Source: JANQPX01 sp965204405
Lineage (GTDB): Bacteria > Pseudomonadota > Alphaproteobacteria > Geminicoccales > Geminicoccaceae
DNA length: 64,000 nt
Reading direction: 5' to 3'
Assembly (NCBI GenBank): GCA_965204405.1
Contig: CBDBEN010000001.1
Coordinates: 43,070 to 107,069 of the forward strand
Shown: piece after piece, positions 9,249 to 17,468 of the stretch
Numbering within the stretch: the stretch's first letter is position 1
Layout: each line of letters opens with the position of its first letter
Program-made: the position numbers and the translations under genes
Notes under the pieces: model-generated
What the model was told of the DNA's origin: nothing
Databases searched by the model: none
What the model saw: the letters and a program-made list of their open reading frames with translations, nothing else

Positions 9249-9644
9249 ATGTCCGCCAAAACCTCCGCGAAAAACTCACCCTTCCAGACTGTTGATGCCG
9301 ACAAGGTTCTGGCAGCCCAACAGCGGAATATCGATGCGTTTGCCAATGCCAGCCAGATCGTTGTTGATGGCGCCAAGGCTCTTGCTCAGCGTCAGAGCGA
9401 GATGGTTCAGAGCTCGGTCGATCAGTGGATGGCCGCAAGTCAGGGCGCTTTTTCGATGAAGCCCGGCGAGTTCGCTCCCACCGATCAGCTCAACAAGGTG
9501 AAGTCCGCCTACGAGACGGCTGTGGCCAACAGCAAGGAAATCACCGACATTGCCATGAAGGCGCAGAGTGAAGCCGCCAGTGTGCTGACCAAGTGCTTCA
9601 TGGCCAATTTCGATGACATGAAGGCTTTCGGCAAGATTGGCTGA
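9249..9644 (+). CDS. Phasin (PHB granule-associated protein)
   Basis: 131 residues, mostly amphipathic helix, matching the phasin family: VLAAQQRNIDAFANASQIV, then ALAQRQSEMVQSSVDQW and the C-terminal AYETAVANSKEITDIAMKAQSEA. Phasins coat polyhydroxybutyrate granules in the cytoplasm. The ATG at 9249 follows AGGAAGA by 8 bases; an upstream in-frame ATG would place the start inside the operator. TGC-rich operators precede it and a clear terminator follows, so it is a single-gene unit. Confidence 0.9.
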   Translation: MSAKTSAKNSPFQTVDADKVLAAQQRNIDAFANASQIVVDGAKALAQRQSEMVQSSVDQWMAASQGAFSMKPGEFAPTDQLNKVKSAYETAVANSKEITDIAMKAQSEAASVLTKCFMANFDDMKAFGKIG

Positions 9645-9691
9645 ATGACCTGCGAACAGGGCGATCAAGGCCCTGCTTCGATCGAAGCCTG

Positions 9692-9727
9692 ACAACGGCG
9701 GCCCCACCAGGTCGCCGTTGTTTTTTC
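9692..9727 (+). terminator. Intrinsic terminator after the phasin gene
   Basis: Stem CAACGGCG (9693-9700) with CGCCGTTG (9713-9720) around a GCCCCACCAGGT loop, followed by TTTTTTCT. Confidence 0.85.
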
Positions 9728-9810
9728 TATCGCCTTTGGGGCACCCACCATTAGTTGACGCCCCGATTCAGGCTTCTTACATAACGCTCGTCGTCAACGA
9801 TCGAGACAGG

Positions 9811-9920
9811 CTGGTGGCATGGCCAGATCAGAGGATTCATTCGGGAAGGAATGCAACGCGCTCATCCCACGCTGGATTGCAGAACGCTTCATGAATCCTC
9901 TGATGTGGCCATGCCACTAG
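9811..9920. repeat. 30-bp near-perfect inverted repeat upstream of hrcA
   Basis: Arms at 9811-9840 and 9891-9920 are complementary at 28 of 30 positions (mismatches at the second or third outer base and near the middle); the loop is 50 bases. The arm core reads GTGGCATGGCCA then ATCAGAGGATTCAT. The right arm ends 13 bases before the hrcA start codon, so in RNA the hairpin would sit just ahead of the ribosome site. No T-run follows. It is not the CIRCE element usually bound by HrcA. Confidence 0.75.
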
Positions 9921-9933
9921 GTCGGGCTGCCCG

Positions 9934-11004
9934 ATGATCACCGAACTCAACGAACGTTCGAGGCTCATTTTCCGCCAGATTGTCGATGCCTATGTCGCAA
10001 CCGGTGAACCGATCGGCTCGCGCACGATTTCGAGGCTGCCGGAGCAAACCCTCTCGCCGGCGTCGATCCGTAATGTCATGGCCGATCTGGAAGAGCTGGG
10101 CTTCCTCTATGCACCCCATACATCGGCAGGACGTATCCCCACCGATCAGGGGCTTAGGCTGTATGTCGACGGCCTGCTGGAAACAGGTCACCTGACCACT
10201 GAAGACCGAACCAAGATCGATGGCCAATGTGCCGGCATGGGACGGAGTGTCGAGGAGGTTCTGGGTGATGCCAGTGCTGCCCTGTCCGGCCTCTCCCGGT
10301 ATGCAGGGCTGGTGCTGGCGCCGAAAAGCGAACGTCCCTTTAAGCAGGTCGAGTTTATCCCGCTTGGTCCCGGCAGGGCTCTGGTCGTCGTGGTGAGCGA
10401 CAATGGCATGGTCGAAAATCGCGTGATCAGTCTTCCTGTTGGCGTCGATGTTTCCTCGCTGAATGAGGCCGGCAACTACCTGACCGCCCGATTGAACGGC
10501 CGGTCATTGGTGGAGGCCGCCGAGACGATCGAGAAAGAGATGACCGCCGAGCAGGGCGAACTCGACGATCTCACCAGACGGGTCGTGCAGGCCGGTCTCG
10601 CCACCTGGGCCGGCGACGTGGAGCGCAACGAAGGCGTCCTGATCGTTCGCGGCCAGGCCAATCTCCTGGATGACGTGACCAATTTGACCGATCTTGAGCG
10701 CATTCGCGCTCTCTTCGAGCTTCTGGAAACCAAGCGCACGCTTCTTCGCCTGATCGATCTGGTCCGTCATGCCGACGGTATGCAGATCTTTATCGGCGCC
10801 GAAAACAAGTTGTTTGGCATGAGCGGTTGCTCCATGGTCGTAGCGCCTTATGGTACCGGCGATCGGGATGCGGAAACTGGCCATGACGTGGTCGGTGCGA
10901 TCGGCGTCATCGGACCGACCCGCATGAACTATGCGCGCATCATCCCCATGGTTGATTACACGGCCCGGGTGGTTTCCCGCCTCCTAGGCAATCCTGAGAA
11001 ATGA
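9934..11004 (+). CDS. hrcA: Heat-inducible transcription repressor HrcA
   Basis: 356 residues, normal for alphaproteobacteria. The N-terminal winged helix is clear (ELNERSRLIFRQIVDAYVAT, SPASIRNVMADLEELG and the SAGRIPTDQGLRLYVD wing), followed by the GAF-like and dimerisation parts ending in GVIGPTRMNYARIIPMVDY. HrcA with GroEL represses groESL and similar genes through the CIRCE operator. grpE starts 9 bases after it, so the two form a stress operon. The gene is preceded by a large inverted repeat. Confidence 0.96.
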   Translation: MITELNERSRLIFRQIVDAYVATGEPIGSRTISRLPEQTLSPASIRNVMADLEELGFLYAPHTSAGRIPTDQGLRLYVDGLLETGHLTTEDRTKIDGQCAGMGRSVEEVLGDASAALSGLSRYAGLVLAPKSERPFKQVEFIPLGPGRALVVVVSDNGMVENRVISLPVGVDVSSLNEAGNYLTARLNGRSLVEAAETIEKEMTAEQGELDDLTRRVVQAGLATWAGDVERNEGVLIVRGQANLLDDVTNLTDLERIRALFELLETKRTLLRLIDLVRHADGMQIFIGAENKLFGMSGCSMVVAPYGTGDRDAETGHDVVGAIGVIGPTRMNYARIIPMVDYTARVVSRLLGNPEK

Positions 11005-11013
11005 GTTGACGAC

Positions 11014-11658
11014 ATGACCCAGAACCATCCTCGACAGCACGAAGAAACGCCCGAGCCGGAGGACGAAGCCGTCGGACAAGAGGCTCCGGAGAGCGTCGAA
11101 GCGGAACCCGATGAGGAAACCGACCCCGTCGCCGAACTGGAAGCGGAACTGGCGGAAACCAAGGACCGCATGCTGAGAGCGCTGGCCGAGACCGAAAATA
11201 TGCGCCGCCGCGCCGCCAGGGATACCGACGAAGCCCGGAAATATGCGGTCACCGGCTTTGCCCGCGAGCTTTTGGAAGTAGCGGACAACCTCGCCCGCGC
11301 TCTGGAAAGCGTGCCCGGCGAAGCCAGGGACAATGAGCAGGTCAAGCCGTTGGTCGAGGGGATCGAACTCACCCAGCGAACCCTTGCCTCCTGTTTTGAG
11401 CGTCAGAAGATCACCAAGGTAGCGCCCGAACCCGGTGAGAAATTCGATCACAATCTGCATCAGGCAATGTTCGAAACCGAAACCGATGCACAGGCACCGG
11501 GATCGGTGATCCAGGTCATGCAGAACGGCTATCGGATCGCCGATCGTCTGCTTCGGCCCGCCATGGTCGGCGTGGCGAAAAAGCCGGCGGCGCCGGCTGC
11601 TGTCGAAAGTGATGACGGATCAGAGGCACGGGGGCATCAGCTGGACACCAGCGCCTGA
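11014..11658 (+). CDS. grpE: GrpE, nucleotide exchange factor of DnaK
   Basis: 214 residues. An acidic N-terminal tail (residues 1-40) leads into the long paired helix (AELEAELAETKDRMLRALAETENMRRR) and the C-terminal beta-wing (RLLRPAMVGVAKKP), which is the family signature region. It forms a dimer that drives ADP release from DnaK in the cytoplasm and acts as a thermosensor. Transcribed with hrcA. Confidence 0.96.
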   Translation: MTQNHPRQHEETPEPEDEAVGQEAPESVEAEPDEETDPVAELEAELAETKDRMLRALAETENMRRRAARDTDEARKYAVTGFARELLEVADNLARALESVPGEARDNEQVKPLVEGIELTQRTLASCFERQKITKVAPEPGEKFDHNLHQAMFETETDAQAPGSVIQVMQNGYRIADRLLRPAMVGVAKKPAAPAAVESDDGSEARGHQLDTSA

Positions 11659-11763
11659 CCAAATCTCGTGGGTTGACAGAGCAGCCCCGGTCGCCTAATC
11701 GGCGTTGATCTAGACCTGAGCGCTGATGCGCTCGGGATTTCTATGTTTGATGCGGGACAAGTG

Positions 11764-12975
11764 ATGCAAGACGACATCAAAAAGGTCGTTCTGGCCTATT
11801 CGGGTGGGCTCGATACGTCGGTGATCCTTCGCTGGCTTCAGGATCACTATCAATGTGAGGTTGTGACCTTCACCGCTGACGTCGGTCAGGGCGAAGAATT
11901 GGAGCCGGCACGTGCTAAAGCGGAAATGATGGGGGCGACAGAGATCTTCATCGAGGATCTCCGCGAAGATTTCGTTGCCAATTACGTCTTCCCGATGTTT
12001 CGCGCGAATGCGGTCTATGAGGGCACCTATCTTCTCGGCACCTCGATCGCCCGCCCGCTAATCGCCAAGCGCTTGGTCGACATTGCTCATCAGGTCGGTG
12101 CTGACGCTATCGCCCATGGTGCTACTGGCAAGGGTAACGACCAGGTCCGCTTTGAACTCGGTGCCTACGCGCTCGATCCCAAGATCAAGGTGATTGCCCC
12201 CTGGCGAGAGTGGGATTTGAACTCACGGAAGAAACTGATCGATTACGCCGAAAGCCGTCAGATTCCCATCCCGCGTGGAAAACATGGCGAGCCGCCCTAT
12301 TCGACCGACGCTAATCTCCTGCACATCTCCTATGAGGGGCGCTTGCTCGAAGACCCCTGGGTCGAGCCGGACCCGGAGATGTATGCCTGGACCGTTTCGC
12401 CCGAGGATGCCCCCGATGTGCCGACCACGCTTGAGATTGGCTTTCGGCGCGGTGATCCGGTCGAGATCAATGGCGAAAAGCTATCCCCTGCCGCCCTTTT
12501 GACCCGGCTGAACGAGATCGCCGGCGCCAACGGCATCGGGCGTATCGATCTCGTGGAAAACCGCTTCGTCGGCATGAAGTCCCGCGGTGTCTACGAGACC
12601 CCGGGCGGCACCATTCTGCTCACTGCGCATCGGGCGATCGAATCCATTACGCTCGACCGGGGCGCCGCTCATCTCAAAGATGAACTGATGCCGCGTTACG
12701 CTGAGCTGATCTATAACGGCTTCTGGTTCAGCCCCGAACGCCTGATGCTCCAGGCTGCCATCGATCAAAGCCAGCGCAAGGTCAGCGGCCATGTCCGCCT
12801 CAAGCTTTACAAGGGTAATGTCATGGTTGTCGGAAGGAAGGCGCCAGGCTCCCTCTACAGCGAAGCACTGGCCACCTTCGAAGAAGACGACATCTACGAC
12901 CAGCGCGACGCCCAGGGTTTCATAAAACTCAACGCACTTCGCCTCCGCGCCCTCGTCGGCCAATCCGGCGAGTGA
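11764..12975 (+). CDS. argG: Argininosuccinate synthase
   Basis: 403 residues from the chosen ATG. The N-terminal ATP pyrophosphatase motif AYSGGLDTSVILRWL, the citrulline/aspartate region GTSIARPLIAKRLV with HGATGKGNDQVRFE, and the C-terminal LMLQAAIDQSQ block are all present. It joins citrulline and aspartate using ATP in the arginine pathway. An in-frame ATG at 11743 would add seven residues; 11764 matches family starts (MxDDIKKVVLAYSGG) and has GGGA at a suitable distance. A small hairpin (about 11714-11735, TGAGCGC/GCGCTCG) precedes it. Not functionally tied to grpE. Confidence 0.96.
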   Translation: MQDDIKKVVLAYSGGLDTSVILRWLQDHYQCEVVTFTADVGQGEELEPARAKAEMMGATEIFIEDLREDFVANYVFPMFRANAVYEGTYLLGTSIARPLIAKRLVDIAHQVGADAIAHGATGKGNDQVRFELGAYALDPKIKVIAPWREWDLNSRKKLIDYAESRQIPIPRGKHGEPPYSTDANLLHISYEGRLLEDPWVEPDPEMYAWTVSPEDAPDVPTTLEIGFRRGDPVEINGEKLSPAALLTRLNEIAGANGIGRIDLVENRFVGMKSRGVYETPGGTILLTAHRAIESITLDRGAAHLKDELMPRYAELIYNGFWFSPERLMLQAAIDQSQRKVSGHVRLKLYKGNVMVVGRKAPGSLYSEALATFEEDDIYDQRDAQGFIKLNALRLRALVGQSGE

Positions 12976-13402
12976 GCCGAGCGCGTCTTGGCATCGACAC
13001 GGTGTCGAGCCGAGCATCCGAGCCGCAGGCATGGAGAACCCACTCTGTTCTTCGACAGGGAGCATGCCGAATGGATGGAAGAGGAAACGACGATGCCACG
13101 CAACAAGGGCGGTTTGGTTACGATCGACTGGCAGAGAAATCTGTTGGAGCAGGGTAAAGTTATGGACAAGTAAACATCACAAATGCCTGGATGGCCTTCC
13201 CAGGAAAAAACATCCATCTAAGCACAGTTAGCGACGTCCAGCACGTGGAAAGCCAGCCAAACCTACCTAGTCGACCGTAGCAAAGATCGAAAAGAGTGCG
13301 CTGGCCACCCTAAAAGCAAGGGAAAAAGGCGAACCGGATCCAAACCAGCCCCTTGCCGACCAACGCACTGTCCGCTAAAAGCTGACATCCGCACAATTAC
13401 TA
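12976..13402. other. Non-coding gap between argG and tRNA-Arg
   Basis: About 430 bases. Short open frames exist but none has family features or a ribosome site. The tRNA promoter should lie in its right end; I see no certain boxes. Confidence 0.4.
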
Positions 13403-13479
13403 GCGCCCGTAGCTCAACTGGATAGAGCGTCTGACTACGGATCAGGAGGTTGGGGGTTCGAATCCTCCCGGGCGCGCCA
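13403..13479 (+). tRNA. tRNA-Arg (anticodon ACG)
   Basis: 77 bases forming a full cloverleaf. The acceptor stem GCGCCCG pairs with CGGGCGC, the D-arm is AGCTCAACTGGATAGAGC, the anticodon loop is CTACGGA giving anticodon ACG (13436-13438), the T-arm is GGGGGTTCGAATCCTCC, and the 3' end is G-CCA encoded in the DNA. Its 3' 45 bases are repeated exactly at 54523-54567, making it the attachment site of the island to its right. Confidence 0.97.
13435..13479 (+). repeat. attL: 45-base direct repeat inside tRNA-Arg
   Basis: Bases from the anticodon loop to the CCA end are identical to 54523-54567, same orientation, 41,088 bases apart. This is the classical pattern left when a tyrosine integrase recombines into a tRNA 3' half. 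The tRNA stays intact on this side. Confidence 0.85.
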
Positions 13480-13513
13480 ATCTTTTCAATAGATTACCCC
13501 AATTCAGCGGAGA

Positions 13514-13557
13514 GTGTTGCCCAGAAAAAACGCTTCTGGGCTACATATGGGCAACAC
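13514..13557. repeat. Nested palindrome next to attL, recurring element-end motif
   Basis: GTGTTGCCC (13514-13522) pairs with GGGCAACAC (13549-13557), and inside it GCCCAGAA (13519-13526) pairs with TTCTGGGC (13534-13541). Its right part (13531-13557) recurs with one mismatch at 54344-54370, ahead of the integrase gene, and with several at 57643-57669. The position at both junctions suggests integrase or accessory-factor arm sites. Confidence 0.6.
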
Positions 13558-14146
13558 CATTGATAGATGTGGCCATGGGTAATCACGGATTGTCACTGGA
13601 TATCTAATTCGAACGATGACGCACTGAGATTCGAGACTGCCCTTCATTCTGCCGCCTAGTCATCATATCCGTCGATCCATACTAAGAGCGAGCCTCTGGA
13701 CGAAGATGCGTTGGACGTTGGCAATTTTTGGCGTCGTCCTGGCCTGACACCATACCGCCTAGGTCGCAGCACCGCTTCCCTCGCACAATGTCGATCTCGA
13801 AGAAACGTCGGTCTACGGTCTTTCATTAGAAGCCCTCCTGGCCGAGTAATTCCACCTCCGCCGGCCAGGCTCGCAGCCCTGCGAGACATCAATCGGATGC
13901 TGATGCGATCCAAGCCTGTAACCCGCATTGCCGACAAGCAGAAGAACGCAAAGCTACTAGGCTCCATCAAGATTCAACTTCATAATTAAAATCGATTTTT
14001 ACAGACGCTAAACTGGAAGGTACCGACGCCAGACTTCCGACATGCTGACAATGGTCGGGCGGCAAGGTTCAGATATCTGCTTTAATCTGTTCAGGCTTTC
14101 ATAAACCGATTCACTCAACTCACCCCAAGCAATGAGGAACAATTTC
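13558..14146. other. Non-coding left end of the island
   Basis: About 590 bases. A GATATCTAA stretch near 13598 also occurs near 57713, part of a diverged duplication of the sequence after tRNA-Arg. Open frames here lack family features. Confidence 0.4.
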
Positions 14147-14761
14147 ATGCCTTTACGTCTCGCTGCCGCTGCTTTGTTGATTGGCTGTGCCTCTGTCGCC
14201 GCTGCGCAGGACAGCAATATGAGCTTCTTCATCACCAGCACCAATCCGGGCGACGGCGCCAATCTCGGCGGCCTCGACGGGGCTGACGCCCATTGCACCG
14301 CCCTTGCCGAAGCCGCCGGCGTGATCGGCAAGACCTGGAAAGCCTATCTGTCCTCCAGCACCGAAAACGCCCGCGATCGGATCGGTGCCGGCCCCTGGAC
14401 CAATGCTGATGGCGTCGTTGTTGCCGAAAGCATCGATCAGCTCCACAGCGAGGACAATAATCTCACCAAGGAAACCTCGATCAGCGAGACTGGCGAGGTG
14501 ATCAACGGCCGCGGCGATGAGCCCAATCGCCACGACATTCTCACTGGGTCCGCTGCCGACGGCACGCTCGAAGGCGACGCCTGTGAAGACTGGACCAGCA
14601 CCAGCGCCGACGGTTCGGCGATGGTCGGGCATCACGATCGCACCGGCGGTGGTGATGCCCCCACGTCTTGGAACGCCGCCCATGGATCGAGGGGATGCAG
14701 CCTCGAGAACCTTCGCGGCACCGGCGGTGACGGCCTCTTCTATTGCTTCGCCGCGGACTGA
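14147..14761 (+). CDS. Secreted protein, lectin/endostatin-like fold
   Basis: 204 residues. The leader MPLRLAAAALLIGCASVAAAQD can be read as an ordinary signal peptide ending AAA-Q, or as a lipoprotein leader with lipobox LIGC. The mature part starts MSFFITSTNPGDGANLGGLDGADAHCTALAEAAG and ends RGCSLENLRGTGGDGLFYCFA, a pattern of the DUF1554-type C-type-lectin-like proteins with paired cysteines (AHC, DACEDW, RGCS, FYCF). Function unknown; likely a periplasmic or surface ligand-binding protein. AGGAA lies 7 bases before the ATG at 14147; an ATG at 14132 is in frame without a site. Confidence 0.65.
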   Translation: MPLRLAAAALLIGCASVAAAQDSNMSFFITSTNPGDGANLGGLDGADAHCTALAEAAGVIGKTWKAYLSSSTENARDRIGAGPWTNADGVVVAESIDQLHSEDNNLTKETSISETGEVINGRGDEPNRHDILTGSAADGTLEGDACEDWTSTSADGSAMVGHHDRTGGGDAPTSWNAAHGSRGCSLENLRGTGGDGLFYCFAAD

Positions 14762-14962
14762 CGGTAAACGCTCGGGCCGGTGGCGTGGCCACCTCATTCG
14801 GTTTCCACTGTCATTGTCGGGGTTGACGGTATGCGCCTGGGTTTGCGGGTGTTGGAGCGGAAGGCTTATGGTGAGGGCATGCTACTGGCTCTGGATGGGG
14901 CTATCTGCGAGAAGATCTGATCGATGACGAAACGACCGTTCATGCACTGATGCCTGCACACC

Positions 14963-15829
14963 GTGCTCAGTCTTGGAGCGGCCGTGTTCCTGCTGCCGCA
15001 GGTGGTGCTGAGCGACGAGGCGCCGATTGGCGATCAGGTGAAGGATCCGCCGTTGTTCGATGCTCATCTTCACTACAAGGAACCGGCCTGGGCGCCCTAT
15101 CCGGTCGAGAGCGTAATCGAGCTGATGGACGAGAGCGGCGTGGCGATGGGGCTCGTCTCGTCGACGCCCGATGAAGGCACCATCAAGCTCTTTGAGTATG
15201 CGCCCAACCGCATCGTGCCGGAGCTTCGCCCTTATCACGATGATGTCAGGTCCTCGAATTGGACCAAGGCCGACAACATGGAAGCCTACCTGGCCGGCAG
15301 GCTGGAGGCTTATCCGCATGAAGGGATCGGCGAATTTCACATCCACAATCTGGACACCAGCGACGAGCCACTGTTCAGGCGCATTATCGCCATGGCCAAG
15401 GATCGCGATATCCTGCTGCACGTGCATTCCGGTGCCGAACCGATACGCTGGCTTTATAGCCTGGACCCAGACGTGAAGATGATCTGGGCGCATGCGGGCC
15501 TGGGCGAACCGGCTGCCAATGTTTATGAGCTCATGAGCGAGTTCCCGTCCCTCTTTGCGGATACGTCACTGCGCGAACACGACATCCTCGGCTTTGGCGA
15601 TGACATCGATCCAGAATGGCGACGGATCATCCTGGACTTCCAGGATCGCCTGATGATCGGCAGCGACACCTGGGTCAATGGCCAGTGGGATCGTTACGCC
15701 GACATCATGTCGACCAATCGCCTCTGGCTTTCCATGCTGCCGCGGAGCGTGGCTGAGAAAATTGCCTATGAGAACGCTGAAAAGCTGTTCGAGCGAAAGA
15801 TCTCGATGGATCAGGTCGGAACGCGGTAA
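14963..15829 (+). CDS. Exported amidohydrolase-2 family protein
   Basis: 288 residues. A short hydrophobic leader (LSLGAAVFLLPQVVLSDE) suggests periplasmic location. The TIM-barrel metal motifs of amidohydrolase family 2 are in order: DAHLHY after strand 1, LLHVHSG in the middle, IWAHAGLG, and a C-terminal GSDTW aspartate. The family hydrolyses or decarboxylates small carboxylic substrates; substrate unknown. The start is doubtful: an in-frame stop lies 15 bases before GTG 14963 and no ribosome site is clear, so the N-terminus may be damaged. Convergent with the sulfatase gene. Confidence 0.75.
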   Translation: MLSLGAAVFLLPQVVLSDEAPIGDQVKDPPLFDAHLHYKEPAWAPYPVESVIELMDESGVAMGLVSSTPDEGTIKLFEYAPNRIVPELRPYHDDVRSSNWTKADNMEAYLAGRLEAYPHEGIGEFHIHNLDTSDEPLFRRIIAMAKDRDILLHVHSGAEPIRWLYSLDPDVKMIWAHAGLGEPAANVYELMSEFPSLFADTSLREHDILGFGDDIDPEWRRIILDFQDRLMIGSDTWVNGQWDRYADIMSTNRLWLSMLPRSVAEKIAYENAEKLFERKISMDQVGTR

Positions 15830-15853
15830 AGCCTGTCCGTCTGACACAGGCTT
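15829..15853. terminator. Possible two-way terminator between amidohydrolase and sulfatase
   Basis: Perfect 8-bp stem AAGCCTGT / ACAGGCTT with a 9-base loop in the 45-base gap between convergent genes. Only short T-runs follow, so termination strength is uncertain. Confidence 0.45.
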
Positions 15854-15874
15854 GTGTGGTCGCACGATCTTCGC

Positions 15875-17464
15875 TCATGCGCTCCACTTCCCTATGATGA
15901 TGCCAGCACTGTCCTCATCTCCACGCATTCCGTGGACGGTATCATCGGTCATGGTCACGCGGTTTTTTCGAGCGGTCAGGCGGTCCAACAGGCGGGCGTG
16001 CAGGGACTGGCGGGTGGCTTCGTGGCTTGGGTTCCGTCCAAGATCAATGAACTCGTCGGGATCGTTCTCGAGGTCGAAGAGCTGCGGCGGGAAGTGGCGG
16101 AAGTGGATGTATTTCCAGCGTTCGGTGCGCAGCATGTAGCCGCGGGCGTCGGACACGCCGACATCGAGTGTTTGTCTTGCCGCGTAGAAGGCGTAGTCGA
16201 TTTCCGAGAAGACGGTGTCACGCCATTCACTTGCGGTTTGCCCATGCAGCAATGGCTGCAGTGAACGCCCCTCCAGGCGGTGATCGGCTGACGGCGCGCC
16301 TGTTGCCTCCAGGAAAGTCGGAACAAGGTCGATCGCTTCGACGAAGGCGTCCGTGGCGGTGCCGCGCATTTTGTCGGCCTCAGGCCGTGGGTCGCAGATG
16401 ATCAGCGGCACGCGGACAGAGACCTCGTGGAACAGCTCCTTCTCGCCCATCCAATGATCACCGAGATAGTCACCGTGATCGGAGGTGAAGACGATCATCG
16501 TCTCATCGGTTTTGCCGGTCTCGTCCAGCCAGTCGAAGAGCCGGCCCAGGTGATCATCGATCTGCTTGATGAGGCCCATATAGGCTGGCAGCACAGTTTC
16601 CCTTGTCCCTTGTCGCGAAAAAGTTTCGCTGACCTCCATGCCCATAAACGCCGAAAAAACCGGGTTGGGATCGGTTTTTTCAGCGGCATCCCGGATCACG
16701 GGCACGAAGGTCTCGGGGCCGTACATATCGTGATAGGGGGCCGGTGCGATATAGGGCCAGTGGGGCTTGATGTAGGAGAGGTGGCAAAGCCAGGGAGCGT
16801 CCCCCATCTCCTCGATGAAATCCCTGGCGCGCATCGTCATATAAGCGGTTTCGGAGTGTTCTTCTTTGACGCGCGCTTCAAGGTTCGAGTTTTTTAGATA
16901 CCAGCCCGAGAGTACTTCGCCGTTCGGGCCTTCGGCTGAATTCGCATAGTCATTCCAGGGGTTTTCGCCCTCATAGCCCTGTTCGCGTAGCCAGTCGTTG
17001 TAACGAAGCTTGCCGCCTTTGTTGCGAAGGAGCGCTGTCGGATGCAGGCCGTCGTCGCGCTCATAGGGGTCGAAACCGGGCTGGCTGATCAGGCAGCCAA
17101 TCTCGGTCGCCTCATTGAGCCCGAGCCGCGCCATGCCTTCCTTGTCCGGCATCATGTGGGTCTTACCGACGACAGCGGTGCGAACGCCGATGGGGCGGAG
17201 ATAGTCGCCAAGGGTCAGCTCACCGATCGGCAAGGGCACCCGGTTCCAGGTGGCGCCGTGGCTGAAGACGGTCCTTCCTGTATAGAACGACGTGCGGGAG
17301 GGGCCGCAGACGGGCGATTGCACATAGGCGCGATCGAAACGCACGCCGCGGGCGGCGAGCCTGTCGATGTTGGGTGTTTTCAGATGGGGGTGACCGTAGC
17401 AGCTGAGGTAATCGAAGCGGAGTTGGTCCGCCATGATGAACAGGATGTTTTTGATGGTCGTCAT
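15875..17464 (-). CDS. Type I sulfatase (alkaline-phosphatase superfamily)
   Basis: 529 residues. The sulfatase signature SPVCGPSRTSFYTGR is present; its cysteine C53 would be converted to formylglycine. Metal and sulfate residues are recognisable: MADQLR (D13), KTHMMP, and TSDHGDYLGDH. No signal peptide, so it is probably cytoplasmic, like choline-sulfatase and phosphonate monoester hydrolase relatives. A separate formylglycine-generating enzyme is not in the window. It starts 4 bases after the stop of the TRAP large permease, so it is the last gene of that operon, and the TRAP system may import its sulfate ester. Confidence 0.88.
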   Translation of the reverse strand: MTTIKNILFIMADQLRFDYLSCYGHPHLKTPNIDRLAARGVRFDRAYVQSPVCGPSRTSFYTGRTVFSHGATWNRVPLPIGELTLGDYLRPIGVRTAVVGKTHMMPDKEGMARLGLNEATEIGCLISQPGFDPYERDDGLHPTALLRNKGGKLRYNDWLREQGYEGENPWNDYANSAEGPNGEVLSGWYLKNSNLEARVKEEHSETAYMTMRARDFIEEMGDAPWLCHLSYIKPHWPYIAPAPYHDMYGPETFVPVIRDAAEKTDPNPVFSAFMGMEVSETFSRQGTRETVLPAYMGLIKQIDDHLGRLFDWLDETGKTDETMIVFTSDHGDYLGDHWMGEKELFHEVSVRVPLIICDPRPEADKMRGTATDAFVEAIDLVPTFLEATGAPSADHRLEGRSLQPLLHGQTASEWRDTVFSEIDYAFYAARQTLDVGVSDARGYMLRTERWKYIHFRHFPPQLFDLENDPDEFIDLGRNPSHEATRQSLHARLLDRLTARKNRVTMTDDTVHGMRGDEDSAGIIIGKWSA

Positions 17465-17468
17465 GGCG

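Noticed and set aside
9728..9933. CIRCE operator before hrcA
   Set aside because: The TTAGCACTC-N9-GAGTGCTAA sequence is not there; the inverted repeat has a different sequence.
13656..13989. Open frames of 92-104 codons on both strands after tRNA-Arg
   Set aside because: They overlap each other, have no recognisable motif and lie in the decayed island end.
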